Below, piece after piece: positions 8,998 to 17,834 of a DNA stretch of 61,486 nucleotides. A program made the translations under genes and the position numbers. Position 1 is the first letter of the stretch; each line of letters starts with the position of its first letter. This DNA comes from an uncultured Methanobrevibacter sp. GTDB lineage: Archaea; Methanobacteriota; Methanobacteria; Methanobacteriales; Methanobacteriaceae. The notes under the pieces were generated by a model. It was given only the letters and a program-made list of their open reading frames with translations, was not told the DNA's origin and made no database searches. The stretch lies in contig NZ_CAKVFS010000010.1 of assembly GCF_934746965.1 (NCBI RefSeq), positions 1 through 61,486 on the forward strand, read 5' to 3'.

Positions 8998-10368
8998 ATG
9001 ACAGAAAATTCAAATGTAGAATTAATAAGAGGAGACCCAAAAAAAGCTATAAACAAATTAGCTTACCCAATTATTGGTAGTTTACTTTTAGTAATGTTAA
9101 ATAACATAATTGACAGTATATGGGTTGCAGGACTAGGTGCAGACCCATTAGCTGCAATAGGATATATTACTCCACTATTTATGATTTTAGTAGGAGTAGG
9201 AAACGGTATTGGAGCCGGTGCAAATTCACTTATCTCAAGATATATTGGAGCTCAAGACAAAAATAAAGCAGACAAAGCAACAGCACATTCATTAATATTA
9301 AGTATTATAATATCAATCGGATTCATGGTACTTTTCCTTATAATTTTAGACCCAATATTAAAAATAATGGGAGCTAGCGAAGTATTAAGTTATTGTAAAC
9401 AATATGGTGTTGTACTATTTATCTGGACCTTTGCATTAGTAATACCATCAATTATTGGAGGAATATTTAGAGCTGAAGGAGATGTAAATAGAGCAACAAT
9501 CCCTCTTGCAGTTACAGCTATTGCAAATATGATTTTAGATCCAATATTTATATACACATTAGGACAAGGAATCGCAGGTGCAGCTATGGCAACAGGAATA
9601 GCTGGATTTATCGGTCTTTTAATGCAAATCTACTGGATATACATTAAAAAAGACACCTATCTTTCATATTCTCTTAAAAACTTTAAAAATAACATGAAAA
9701 TGTATTTAGATATATTATCCGTAGGAATTCCAGCTAGTTTAGAACAACTTATTATGTCTGTATTAGCTATTGTTATTAATTTTTTATTAACTATTGTATC
9801 TGGAACAACAGCAGTTGCAGTATATACTGCAGGCTGGAGAATTATCTCAGTTGGAATCATACCTGCAGTAGGAGTAGGAACAGCAGCAGTTACAGTAGCT
9901 GGAGTAGCTTATGGTGCTCGTAATTATGATAAAATAAAAACAACAGTAAGATATGCTGTTAAAATTGGATTTATTGTTTCATTAATTACATGCTTATTAA
10001 TTCATTTCTTTGCTGGTCAAATTGCATACATATTCTCATATTCATCAACTAGTGCTGCATTAGCACCATTAATCACTGATTTCTTAAAAATAATGTGTTT
10101 ATTTGTATTGTTTGTTCCATTTGGTGCAACTGCCGGAAGTGTATTCCAAGGACTTGGAAAAGGAACTATTTCCCTTGTATTAACAACATTCAGAGAATTA
10201 ATATTAGTTTTAATATTTGCATGCCTATTAGGATTAGTATTTAATATGGGTGAAATTGGAGTATATACTGGAATGCTTATAGGAGGACTTATTGGTTCTA
10301 TAATAGCCTATGGAATTATTGAAATTTATGTTAAACGTTTAATCAAGAGGAATCAAAATGGGAATTGA
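8998..10368 (+). CDS. MATE family multidrug/sodium antiporter (second copy, MarR-linked)
   Basis: 456 residues with about 12 membrane segments; sister of the 7535 gene (shared NNxIDSIWVAGLG, ISRYIG, GIFRAEGD and AYGARNY blocks). The start ATG at 8998 has GAGGTG five bases upstream. The last 11 bases overlap the MarR gene, so the two are translationally coupled. With the palindromes at 8950-8982 this looks like a self-regulated efflux operon: a ligand releases MarR, and both exporter and repressor are made. The substrate is not visible from sequence. Confidence 0.93.
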   Translation: MTENSNVELIRGDPKKAINKLAYPIIGSLLLVMLNNIIDSIWVAGLGADPLAAIGYITPLFMILVGVGNGIGAGANSLISRYIGAQDKNKADKATAHSLILSIIISIGFMVLFLIILDPILKIMGASEVLSYCKQYGVVLFIWTFALVIPSIIGGIFRAEGDVNRATIPLAVTAIANMILDPIFIYTLGQGIAGAAMATGIAGFIGLLMQIYWIYIKKDTYLSYSLKNFKNNMKMYLDILSVGIPASLEQLIMSVLAIVINFLLTIVSGTTAVAVYTAGWRIISVGIIPAVGVGTAAVTVAGVAYGARNYDKIKTTVRYAVKIGFIVSLITCLLIHFFAGQIAYIFSYSSTSAALAPLITDFLKIMCLFVLFVPFGATAGSVFQGLGKGTISLVLTTFRELILVLIFACLLGLVFNMGEIGVYTGMLIGGLIGSIIAYGIIEIYVKRLIKRNQNGN

Positions 10369-10804
10369 AGATGAAAAAGATATTCCTACAATTCCCCTTA
10401 TTGGAACAATACACCGGAAATATGGAATATTCATAAATAATAAAATGAAAGAGTATAATTTAAGTTTTGGACAATATCCTCTTTTAATAAGACTTTATAA
10501 AGAAGAATCCTCCACACAACAAAAACTAGCTACAGTTTTTCAAATTAATGAAAGTACAGTGACAAGAGCATTAAACAAATTAGAAGAAAAAGAATACATT
10601 GAAAAACATCCCGATTATGAAAATAAAAGAAAAAATTATGTTAAAATCACCCCGAAAGGTGCTAAAATAGCCGAAAAGGTTATGGACTATGATAAAAAAT
10701 GGGATGAAATATGTGCTGAAAACTTAAGTGATGAAGAATTTGAAGAATTTAAAAATACTCTTAAAAAAATATATTCAGCAGTTATAAAAAGAGAAGAAAA
10801 ATGA
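10358..10804 (+). CDS. MarR family transcriptional regulator
   Basis: 148 residues, typical MarR length. The winged helix-turn-helix occupies about residues 40-105: QQKLATVFQINESTVTRALN as recognition segment, then LEEKEYIEKHPDYENKRKNYVKITPKG with the acidic/basic wing (D-x-x-x-R-K). Flanking helices form the dimer interface. It begins inside the end of the MATE gene (start overlap 11 bases; AAGAGGA ribosome site), so it is co-expressed with the exporter. By family it is a ligand-responsive repressor; its likely target is the twin palindrome at 8950-8982. A stem-loop follows the stop. Confidence 0.92.
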   Translation: MGIEDEKDIPTIPLIGTIHRKYGIFINNKMKEYNLSFGQYPLLIRLYKEESSTQQKLATVFQINESTVTRALNKLEEKEYIEKHPDYENKRKNYVKITPKGAKIAEKVMDYDKKWDEICAENLSDEEFEEFKNTLKKIYSAVIKREEK

Positions 10805-10820
10805 GATTAAACTCATTTTT
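10797..10820. terminator. Shared stem-loop between convergent marR-type gene and argS
   Basis: AAAAATGAG (10797-10805) pairs with CTCATTTTT (10812-10820) around six bases. It spans the MarR stop and touches the argS stop. T-rich sequence follows on the plus strand, so it could end transcripts from both sides. Confidence 0.55.
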
Positions 10821-12546
10821 ACATTTTTTCTGGAGCTGGAACTCCTAAAATGTCTAATGCATTTTTTAAGGTAGTTTTAGCTCTATCTACTAAAATAAGT
10901 CTTGTATCTTCTACATCTGAACCAATAACTTGTTCGGATTTATAGAATTTATTAAATGCACTAGCTAAGTCTTGACAATATTGTGTAATATTGTGAATCC
11001 TTTTTTTGTTAGCACAGTCTTCAATAACTTGTGGGAATTTAGCTATTATCCTAATTAAATCTTTTTCATCATCATTAGGTACCCATTCATCAGATATTTC
11101 TAAAGAAGAGACATCTTTAGTTGATTTTTTAAGTAATTTACATGCTCTTGCATGAGCATACTGAATTGAAGCACAACCTCTCTCAAAGCTTAATGCTTCA
11201 TCCCATTTAAAGGTCAAATGTTTTTCTGGAGATAATTTAGCTATAAAGAATCTGATAGCTCCCACACCAATATCTTCAGCCATTGGTGCAATTTCTTCAT
11301 CAGTTAAATCAGGGTTTCTAGATTTGATTTCACTAGCTGCTCTTTTTACAGCTTCATCAACTAATTCATCTACAGAGATAAATACTCCTTTTCTTGTAGA
11401 CATTGATCCTTCTGGAAGAGTGATAAATTCATAAAAGATTACTTCAGGAGGAATTTCCCTTAATATTTCCTTAAAGATTACATTAATTTGTTGAGCTGCT
11501 AATTTGTGGTCTGAACCTAAAATATCTAAAACCACATCACCTTGAGTAGCTTTGTATCTATGGTAAGCTAAATCTCTTGTTGAGTAAAGTGAAGTTCCAT
11601 CAGATCTTCTAAGTACAAATTCTTTTTCAATTTGGAAACAGGTTAAATCAATGTATGTTACATCTCCATAAGAGACAAATCCTTCATGGTCAAAGTAATC
11701 AACCATTTTATCTACTTCACCACTTCTTACAAACTGACCTTCCCATACAAAGTCATCATGGTCAATATTAATTCTATGAAGTGTTTCCTTAATTCCTAAA
11801 AGACAACTTTCAACTACTTCTTCAAAAATCTTATTTAACTCAGGTTCTGCTCCACCTTCATATCTTTCAATTAGATTATCTACATGTGAAACCAAACTTT
11901 CATCTTCATTTAATTTTTGATTAGCTTTAAAGTACAATTTCCCAATTTTATGGTCAATTTTGTCTCCTTCCTGATCTTCAATTTTTAAACCAAGTTCAGT
12001 AATTCCAAATACAATAATAGCTATCTGTCTACCCATATCATTTACATAATACTGTGTTTCAACATCCCTACCTGCTAACTTTAAAAGACGATTTAAAGAA
12101 TCACCAAAAATAGAATTTCTTACATGTCCAATATGTAAAGGTCCATTTGGATTAGCAGAAGTATGTTCCAATATTATTTTTTCACCTACTTCTGGAAGCT
12201 GACCATAATCATCTCCCACATACTCTAAAAGTTTTTTAGAAAAAGTTGAGTAATCAATGAAAAAATTGACATAAGGACCAATAGCTTCCACTTTTTCAAA
12301 AATTTCAGGAATTTCAAGTTTTTCCACAATTTCAGAAGCTATAATATTTGGAGCTTTTCTTAATTTTTTAGCAAGAGAAAATGCAATAGTACTAGCTAAA
12401 TCCCCCATATCTGGATTTGGAGGAAACTCTAATCTAAAATTTTTCTCATCTTCAACTTGGAAATTCTCCAAAGGAACATCAACATCAAATTTTTCCAAAG
12501 CATCACTTATAGCATTAATTGCTTGTTTTTCTATTTCAAAATACAT
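10819..12546 (-). CDS. argS: Arginyl-tRNA synthetase
   Basis: 575 residues, a class I synthetase that charges tRNA-Arg. Visible: the N-terminal ArgRS additional domain (residues 1-110), the HIGH signature as HIGH at 138-141 (ANPNGPLHIGHVRN), the KMSKS-equivalent MSTRKG near 385, and the DALR anticodon-binding domain at the C terminus ending ALDILGVPAPEKM, the standard ArgRS end. It is followed 15 bases after the signal peptidase gene's stop on the same strand, so they are likely co-transcribed. Confidence 0.96.
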   Translation of the reverse strand: MYFEIEKQAINAISDALEKFDVDVPLENFQVEDEKNFRLEFPPNPDMGDLASTIAFSLAKKLRKAPNIIASEIVEKLEIPEIFEKVEAIGPYVNFFIDYSTFSKKLLEYVGDDYGQLPEVGEKIILEHTSANPNGPLHIGHVRNSIFGDSLNRLLKLAGRDVETQYYVNDMGRQIAIIVFGITELGLKIEDQEGDKIDHKIGKLYFKANQKLNEDESLVSHVDNLIERYEGGAEPELNKIFEEVVESCLLGIKETLHRINIDHDDFVWEGQFVRSGEVDKMVDYFDHEGFVSYGDVTYIDLTCFQIEKEFVLRRSDGTSLYSTRDLAYHRYKATQGDVVLDILGSDHKLAAQQINVIFKEILREIPPEVIFYEFITLPEGSMSTRKGVFISVDELVDEAVKRAASEIKSRNPDLTDEEIAPMAEDIGVGAIRFFIAKLSPEKHLTFKWDEALSFERGCASIQYAHARACKLLKKSTKDVSSLEISDEWVPNDDEKDLIRIIAKFPQVIEDCANKKRIHNITQYCQDLASAFNKFYKSEQVIGSDVEDTRLILVDRAKTTLKNALDILGVPAPEKM

Positions 12547-12561
12547 TAACTCACCTTTAAA

Positions 12562-12984
12562 TTACAAACCTCTTAACCAAAGAGAAATATTTCCAATATA
12601 TGGAATAACAATAGGATGACCATCCCAGGTTAAAACCCTTTCATTTATTTGATCTGCTGTTGCATAATATGGGTCAGGATGACTATTATGGTCTCCTTTA
12701 ATCATATAATACGTTGTTCCATTAATTTGGGTAATATTAATTACTCTATGAATTACAGGTTCACTATACCATGTTGCATTATAAACAACTATATCTCCTA
12801 CCTGTACATCATTTGGATCAAATTCATGAATTCCTAAAAAATCAGCCTTTTCAACAGCTACAATATCTCCCCTGTAAAAAACAGGTTCCATACTTCCAGA
12901 AACAACTACATTTAAGTGTTGTGCAGCTACTAAAACTACTGCAAGAATAACGATGTAAGATATGATTTCTTTATAATCTGTCAC
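12562..12984 (-). CDS. Signal peptidase I, archaeal SEC11 type
   Basis: 140 residues. It removes signal peptides from exported proteins at the outer face of the membrane and would process the many surface proteins in this window. One N-terminal membrane helix (IVILAVVLVA, residues 11-20) is followed by the catalytic serine in SGSMEP (S31), the GDIVVYN box, a histidine in VIHRVI (H79) in place of the bacterial lysine, and KGDHN with D98. The Ser-His-Asp set is that of archaeal and eukaryotic SEC11 enzymes rather than bacterial LepB. The start at 12984 gives a normal short cytoplasmic end. Confidence 0.92.
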   Translation of the reverse strand: MTDYKEIISYIVILAVVLVAAQHLNVVVSGSMEPVFYRGDIVAVEKADFLGIHEFDPNDVQVGDIVVYNATWYSEPVIHRVINITQINGTTYYMIKGDHNSHPDPYYATADQINERVLTWDGHPIVIPYIGNISLWLRGL

Positions 12985-13068
12985 GCTAACACCTTAATAG
13001 TTAATTATATATTAATAATTATAAATAAGTTAGCTAAATTTTCAATTAAATAAAAAAAAATAGTTGAA

Positions 13069-13091
13069 GATAATATCATGGAGATATTATC
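13069..13091 (-). terminator. Stem-loop at the hemL stop codon
   Basis: GATAATATC (13069-13077) and GATATTATC (13083-13091) form nine perfect pairs around five bases. Read on the minus strand, the loop is followed after about seven bases by a run of nine T, a terminator pattern for hemL. The stem overlaps the last hemL codon. Confidence 0.6.
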
Positions 13092-14358
13092 CTTTTTTCT
13101 TAAAAGCTACTTCCAAAGCTATTTCAATAGCTTCAGCAGTTTGTGTTAAATCTTCCATACTATGAGCGCTTGAAATAAAGTTACATTCAAATTGGCTTGG
13201 TGGAATAAATACTCCTTCTTTTAATAATGCTCTAAAGTATCTTAAGAATCTTTTCGCATCAGAATTATGTGCATCTTCATTATCATAAACTGGAGCTGGA
13301 TTGAAATATATTTGGAACATAGACCCGCAACCTACAGGAGTAATATTATAACCTTGCTCATCAATAACTGACTGAATATTACTTCTTAAAAAGTTACCTT
13401 TTCTTTCTAAATCCTTATAAAATTGATTATCCAATTGTTTTAAGGTGGAAATTCCTGCCTGAACAGATATAGGATTTCCACTAAATGTACCTGCCTGATA
13501 AACTGGACCATTAGGTGCAATTAACTCCATTATTTCCTTTTTACCTGCAAAAGCACCCATTGGTAAACCTCCACCTACAATTTTACCCATTGTAGTTAAA
13601 TCAGGAGTTACACCATAATATTCTTGAGCTCCACCTCTAGCTAATCTAAAACCAGTGATAACTTCATCAAATATTAATACAATACCATTTTCTTCTGTAA
13701 TCTCTCTTACAAACTCTAAAAATCCCTCTTTAGGTTCAATGCAACCAATATTACCCATAACCACTTCCATAATAAGACAAGCTATATTATCACCTTCCCT
13801 TTTAATCAAATCAGCTAATGCTTCTTCATTATTAAAAGGAACAGAATAAGTATTTTTAGCTGTATCAAGAGGAATCCCATTAGTATCTGGAATGCAAGGT
13901 TGACCTGGCTCTCCTTTAACTAAAGTATAATCATGAGCTCCATGATATGCACCATCAAATTTAATAATTTTATCTTTACCAGTAAAACCACGAGCTAATC
14001 TAATAGCACTCATAGTAGCTTCCCCACCACTATTTACAAATCTAACCATTTCAGCACTAGGTATTCTATCAACAACTTCTTTTGCCAAAATAATTTCATT
14101 TTCAGTTGGAGCACCATAAGCAGACCCAATAGTTAATTGATTAGACACTTCCCTAACTACTTTAGGATCTGCATGTCCAAGTATTAAAGGACCATAAGCT
14201 AAACAATGGTCAATATACTTATTTCCATCAACATCATATATTTTTGAACCACTAGCTTTTTCAACAAAAAATGGATATGGTTCAAATGCACGAACTGGAG
14301 AACTAACTCCACCAGGTATGAATTTTTTAGATTCTTGGAATAAATCTTTAGAAGACAT
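13087..14358 (-). CDS. hemL: Glutamate-1-semialdehyde 2,1-aminomutase
   Basis: 423 residues. A PLP enzyme that turns glutamate 1-semialdehyde into 5-aminolevulinate, the entry to tetrapyrroles (F430, cobamides, sirohaem in methanogens). The PLP lysine is K259 in TTMGKIVGGGLP; the aminotransferase aspartate lies in DEVITGFR at 231-238; FVNSGGEATMSAIRLARG near 107-123 is typical. It stands nine bases downstream of cbiC on the same strand, so this is a small tetrapyrrole operon. The end of the gene overlaps a terminator stem. Confidence 0.96.
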   Translation of the reverse strand: MSSKDLFQESKKFIPGGVSSPVRAFEPYPFFVEKASGSKIYDVDGNKYIDHCLAYGPLILGHADPKVVREVSNQLTIGSAYGAPTENEIILAKEVVDRIPSAEMVRFVNSGGEATMSAIRLARGFTGKDKIIKFDGAYHGAHDYTLVKGEPGQPCIPDTNGIPLDTAKNTYSVPFNNEEALADLIKREGDNIACLIMEVVMGNIGCIEPKEGFLEFVREITEENGIVLIFDEVITGFRLARGGAQEYYGVTPDLTTMGKIVGGGLPMGAFAGKKEIMELIAPNGPVYQAGTFSGNPISVQAGISTLKQLDNQFYKDLERKGNFLRSNIQSVIDEQGYNITPVGCGSMFQIYFNPAPVYDNEDAHNSDAKRFLRYFRALLKEGVFIPPSQFECNFISSAHSMEDLTQTAEAIEIALEVAFKKKG

Positions 14359-14367
14359 ATTATCACA

Positions 14368-14997
14368 TTATAAATTTTGAATTAAAGAATTTACACAAGC
14401 TACAGCTATTGGTGTTCCACCTTTAGGACCTTCAACAATAATATTTGGAATATTTGAATTTCTTAAAGCTTCTTTTGAATCTGCAGCACCTACAAAACCA
14501 ACAGGAACTCCAACAATTGCTTTAAGATTCATTTGACCTTTTTCATATAAATCCATAGCTTCAAAAACAGCAGTTGGAGCATTACCAGAAACAACAATTC
14601 CTTCAAAATCATTTTGAGCAGCATACCTCATAGCTGCTGCAGCTCTGGTAATCTGATTCTCTTTAGCTATTTTTTTAACTTCTTCATTTTTAATAAAACA
14701 TTCAACATTTCCCTCATATTGAGTTATACCATATTTAACCATGTTAATATCAGTTAAAATTGTTTCTTTATTTCTTAAAGAAGCCATAGCTGCTTCAACA
14801 AAATCAGCACTCATATGTACAAGTTCAGCATATTCTGGATCCGCAGTAGAGTGAACAATACGTTCAACAATATCTCTTTCAGCAGGAGCCAAATCTTTAA
14901 TGTCATCACCAATAAGACTACGAATAATTTCCCTACTTTTAGTAGCTATATCATAACCTTGTTTAGTTGATGCACCCATAAACATCTGATTTTTCAT
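14368..14997 (-). CDS. cbiC: Precorrin-8X / cobalt-precorrin-8 methylmutase
   Basis: About 209 residues, matching CbiC/CobH. It moves a methyl group from C11 to C12 of the corrin ring, a late step of cobamide ring synthesis. Recognised from STKQGYDIATKSREIIRSL, RIVHSTADPEY and GVPVGFVGAADSKEAL, all characteristic of the family. Start: an ATG further up (15045) adds a Lys/Tyr/Asn-rich, poorly conserved leader. The ATG at 14997 (or 14985/14979) fits the family better; no strong ribosome site is present and a TATA-like box lies about 30 bases upstream, so the message may be nearly leaderless. Downstream is hemL, also tetrapyrrole synthesis. Confidence 0.9.
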   Translation of the reverse strand: MKNQMFMGASTKQGYDIATKSREIIRSLIGDDIKDLAPAERDIVERIVHSTADPEYAELVHMSADFVEAAMASLRNKETILTDINMVKYGITQYEGNVECFIKNEEVKKIAKENQITRAAAAMRYAAQNDFEGIVVSGNAPTAVFEAMDLYEKGQMNLKAIVGVPVGFVGAADSKEALRNSNIPNIIVEGPKGGTPIAVACVNSLIQNL

Positions 14998-15311
14998 AAT
15001 ATAATATATATTGTTAGGATATTTATAATTTATAAAAATAGACATATTGTTAAAAAAAAGTTTTTATTGTTTAATAATACCAAATAACATCAAATTATCT
15101 AATTTCACCAATAAACAGACCTTCTCATAAATTTATCATAATGATTATTTTAAATACTTTGTTTTATAAGATTATTTTCACTTTAAAATATTTAATTAAC
15201 TGTTATTTTTTATATAACTTATTTAAAATTGCAATATAATTAAATGAAAAGTTTTAAATACATTTTAACGAATATAAAGTATTACAAAAATTTTTTAAGA
15301 AAGTGATAATT

Positions 15312-16322
15312 ATGGTTGTTCAACATCTGGATAAAATTCTTAAAGGTATTGCTAAAGAAGATGCATTTAGTTTAATCAATAAAATACCTTTAGAAATGCT
15401 TAATATTACTCCAGACCAATTACAAACAAAAACTATTATATGTAACCCAACAGAATTGTTAGAAATAAATCCTAAATTATACCATGCAGATTTTATCATG
15501 GAATTAGATCATGTAATTTTAATAACAGAATTTCAATCAACTTACATAGACCTACATGATAAACGACAATTTAGATTATATACAGCACTTAAAGACAAAG
15601 ATCGTACAAATAACAAGCCAATGTATTTGATTGTTTTTAGCACTGTAGAAAAAACTAAAATAATAGATTATAAAATCAATGATACCTGCAGCTTCAAAAT
15701 ATTAGTAATCTCTCTAAAAAATCATGATGCTGAGGAAGCTATAAATATTATTGAAACTAAAATAAAAAACAACCAAAAAATAAACCAAACCGAATTAATA
15801 AACCTTGCATTATCACCATTAATGAGTTTTGAAGGCACAATAGAAGAACAGCTAGAAAAAACTGTGAAAACACTAAATAAACTAATAAATTCAATAAATC
15901 GTAGCTCAGAATTTGTATTTGGCATAACTTGGCTATTAATAGATAAATTTATTGAAAATGAAAACACACGAAAAAGATTATGCAACTTATTAAGTGATAA
16001 TATGAGATTAATAGAAGAATTTGGTCAATCCAAATTTGAAGATGGAATGGAAAAAGGAATAGAGAAAGGAATAAGAAAAGGAAAAAAGGAGGGAAAAGCA
16101 GAAGGTAAAATGGAAGGAATAATAGAAGGTATGATAAAAGGAGAAAAAAGAGGAGAAGAAAAAGGAATAATAAAAGGAGAAAAAAGAGGAATAAAAAAAG
16201 GTAAAGAACAATCACAAATAGAAATAGCTAAAGAATTACTAAAAGCAAATATTCCAATAAACACCATCTCACACGCAACCAAGATACCCAAAAACCAATT
16301 AAAAACACTATACGGGAAATAA
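15312..16322 (+). CDS. Rpn-family PD-(D/E)XK nuclease / transposase-like protein with long KGxx/EGxx tail
   Basis: 336 residues. The N-terminal half has the pattern of the Rpn/PD-(D/E)XK nuclease family: HADFIMELDHVILITEFQS gives the D and E-x-Q residues near 60-76, followed by R-x-x-x-Y (RQFRLYTAL). Some members are called recombination-promoting nucleases. Residues about 246-298 are about 13 four-residue units of the type K/E/R-G-x-x. The last 40 residues (EIAKELLKANIPINTISHA) look like a small helical or HTH-like end. Start ATG at 15312 is preceded by AAAGTGAT, matching the end of 16S rRNA; GTG at 15303 is part of that site. The next gene starts nine bases after the stop and copies the tail design. 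No transposon ends seen. Confidence 0.8.
   Translation: MVVQHLDKILKGIAKEDAFSLINKIPLEMLNITPDQLQTKTIICNPTELLEINPKLYHADFIMELDHVILITEFQSTYIDLHDKRQFRLYTALKDKDRTNNKPMYLIVFSTVEKTKIIDYKINDTCSFKILVISLKNHDAEEAINIIETKIKNNQKINQTELINLALSPLMSFEGTIEEQLEKTVKTLNKLINSINRSSEFVFGITWLLIDKFIENENTRKRLCNLLSDNMRLIEEFGQSKFEDGMEKGIEKGIRKGKKEGKAEGKMEGIIEGMIKGEKRGEEKGIIKGEKRGIKKGKEQSQIEIAKELLKANIPINTISHATKIPKNQLKTLYGK
16036..16205 (+). repeat. Purine-rich 12-base repeat tract encoding the KGxx tail
   Basis: The plus strand here is almost only A and G, with a 12-base (four-codon) period of the form A/G-AA-GGA-ATA-A/G. About 13 units are visible. Such tracts change length by slippage in steps that keep the reading frame. 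Confidence 0.75.
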
Positions 16323-16330
16323 GTGATAAT

Positions 16331-16600
16331 ATGAATGACATATTATACGAAGACCAAAGATTTAAAGAAGGATTTAGAATAGGATATAAAAAAGGATTCT
16401 ACGAAGGATTCCAAAAAGGAATAACAGAAGGTGAAAAAGAAGGAATAATAACTGGTGCAGAACAGGGAAGGGAACAAAAAAGTATTAAAATAGCTAAAAC
16501 ATTGATAAAAGAAGAAAAAATGAATTTATATGACATATCTTATGTAACTGATGTTGGAATAGAGACATTAAGCGAAATAAAAGAATCATTGAAAAAATGA
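16331..16600 (+). CDS. Stand-alone tail homologue of the Rpn nuclease (no nuclease domain)
   Basis: 89 residues. It has no nuclease part: nine four-residue units (KEGF, RIGY, KKGF, YEGF, QKGI, TEGE ...) lead into IKIAKTLIKEEKMNLYDISYVTDVG and an ETLSEIKESLKK end, aligning in order with the last ~90 residues of the gene before it. The ATG is nine bases after that gene's stop with the same AAGTGATAAT ribosome site, so both are made from one message. In E. coli, Rpn proteins are inhibited by a short product made from an internal start in the tail region; here a separate gene encodes such a product. It may therefore be an antitoxin, or else a decayed nuclease copy. Confidence 0.75.
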   Translation: MNDILYEDQRFKEGFRIGYKKGFYEGFQKGITEGEKEGIITGAEQGREQKSIKIAKTLIKEEKMNLYDISYVTDVGIETLSEIKESLKK

Positions 16601-16614
16601 TTCACTTTTTTATT
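16583..16614 (+). terminator. Terminator after the Rpn pair
   Basis: GAATCATT (16583-16590) pairs with AATGATTC (16596-16603) around GAAAA, then ACTTTTTT. It covers the stop codon of the 89-aa gene and the end of the convergent flavoprotein gene. Confidence 0.6.
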
Positions 16615-17819
16615 TTTTTAGATGCAGATAATCCTGCTAAATAACCTGTAGAAAATGCAATTTTAAGATTATATCCTCCAGTAGGACCAACAGGTTCTAA
16701 GATCTCACCAGCAAAATATAAATCTTCCATTATAGTGGATTCCATAGTTTTAGGATTAACATTATCAATAGCTATTCCTCCTAAAGTAACATGACTTAAA
16801 TCCTTATTAAATCCAATGATTTCAAATTTAAAATTTTTTAAGGATTCCACTAGTTTATTTTTTTGTTTTTTATTAATTCTACTTAATTGAGTTTCACCAT
16901 CAATTCCAGCTTCTTCTAAAAAGAAGGGAATAAAATTATTAGTTAAAAAGTACTTTAAATAGTTTTTAATATATGTTTTTCCTTTATCCTGGAAATCATT
17001 AGTGAATTTAAATCTAAGTTCATCCTGATTAAAATTAGGACATAAATCAATAGCTAATGATTCATTTAATTTTACATCAGCATCTTTTAAAATATTATAA
17101 TCAGCATTTCTTGAAATTTCCGTACTTATATTTAGAATTCCTGGTCCAGTTAATCCAACATGACTTATTAATACATCTCCAGAAATTTTAAAGTGTTTAT
17201 ATTTTATAATAACCTCATATAACGTAATCCCTGCTATATCAGATAAATCTTTTTTAGTTACTAACGGAACCAGAGCATATTTAATATTAGTAAGAGGATT
17301 ATCTGTTAATAAATAACCATCTCCAGTAGAACCAGTTTTTGAAAATGTAGCTCCACCAGTAGCAATTATTACTTTTTTAGCTATTATATCATTATTTATT
17401 ATAAAATTTCCATCTTTTTTAATATCTGAAACATTATAATTATATTTTATAGTTATATCACTTAAATAATCTTTTAAGATATTTAATACATCCAAAGATT
17501 TTTCAGTTTCTGGAAATATTCGATTATTATCTTCAGTTATAAAATCAAGGCCTTTATTCCTAAATAAGTCCAGTAGCATTTCATTTGTAAAAGTGTAAAA
17601 AGAGTGTTTTAAAAAGTTTTTATCATGAAAAGAATTTAATAGCTTTTTAATTGGTTTTCCATTAGTTATATTGCATCTTCCACCACCAGTTATAAGAAGT
17701 TTTTTTCCTAATGATGAATTTTTTTCAAGCAATACAACATTTAAATCACTGGAAATAGCTATTGCAGCCATTATTCCAGCAGGACCTCCACCAATTATAG
17801 CTATATCAAATTCTTCCAT
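16602..17819 (-). CDS. FAD-dependent oxidoreductase of the HI0933/BaiN family
   Basis: 405 residues. Begins with a dinucleotide-binding Rossmann motif (IIGGGPAGIMAA, residues 8-19), then LGKKLLITGGGRCNITN, the diagnostic HI0933/YhiN signature, and a C-terminal FAD block ending YFAGEILEPVGPTGGYNLKIAFSTG. Members bind FAD and in some gut bacteria reduce steroid or other double bonds; the substrate in archaea is not known. The gene is 15 bases after the aspS stop on the same strand, and convergent with the Rpn pair. Confidence 0.9.
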   Translation of the reverse strand: MEEFDIAIIGGGPAGIMAAIAISSDLNVVLLEKNSSLGKKLLITGGGRCNITNGKPIKKLLNSFHDKNFLKHSFYTFTNEMLLDLFRNKGLDFITEDNNRIFPETEKSLDVLNILKDYLSDITIKYNYNVSDIKKDGNFIINNDIIAKKVIIATGGATFSKTGSTGDGYLLTDNPLTNIKYALVPLVTKKDLSDIAGITLYEVIIKYKHFKISGDVLISHVGLTGPGILNISTEISRNADYNILKDADVKLNESLAIDLCPNFNQDELRFKFTNDFQDKGKTYIKNYLKYFLTNNFIPFFLEEAGIDGETQLSRINKKQKNKLVESLKNFKFEIIGFNKDLSHVTLGGIAIDNVNPKTMESTIMEDLYFAGEILEPVGPTGGYNLKIAFSTGYLAGLSASKKIKK

Positions 17820-17834
17820 ATTAATCAGATTTTT

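Noticed and set aside
15722..16291. Several overlapping minus-strand frames rich in Phe, Leu, Ser and Tyr opposite the Rpn gene
   Set aside because: They are the complement of the purine-rich repeat tract (all pyrimidine codons), not membrane proteins.
15312..16600. Rpn gene pair considered as an insertion sequence
   Set aside because: I see no terminal inverted repeats or target duplication at either side, and the genes end in an ordinary terminator.
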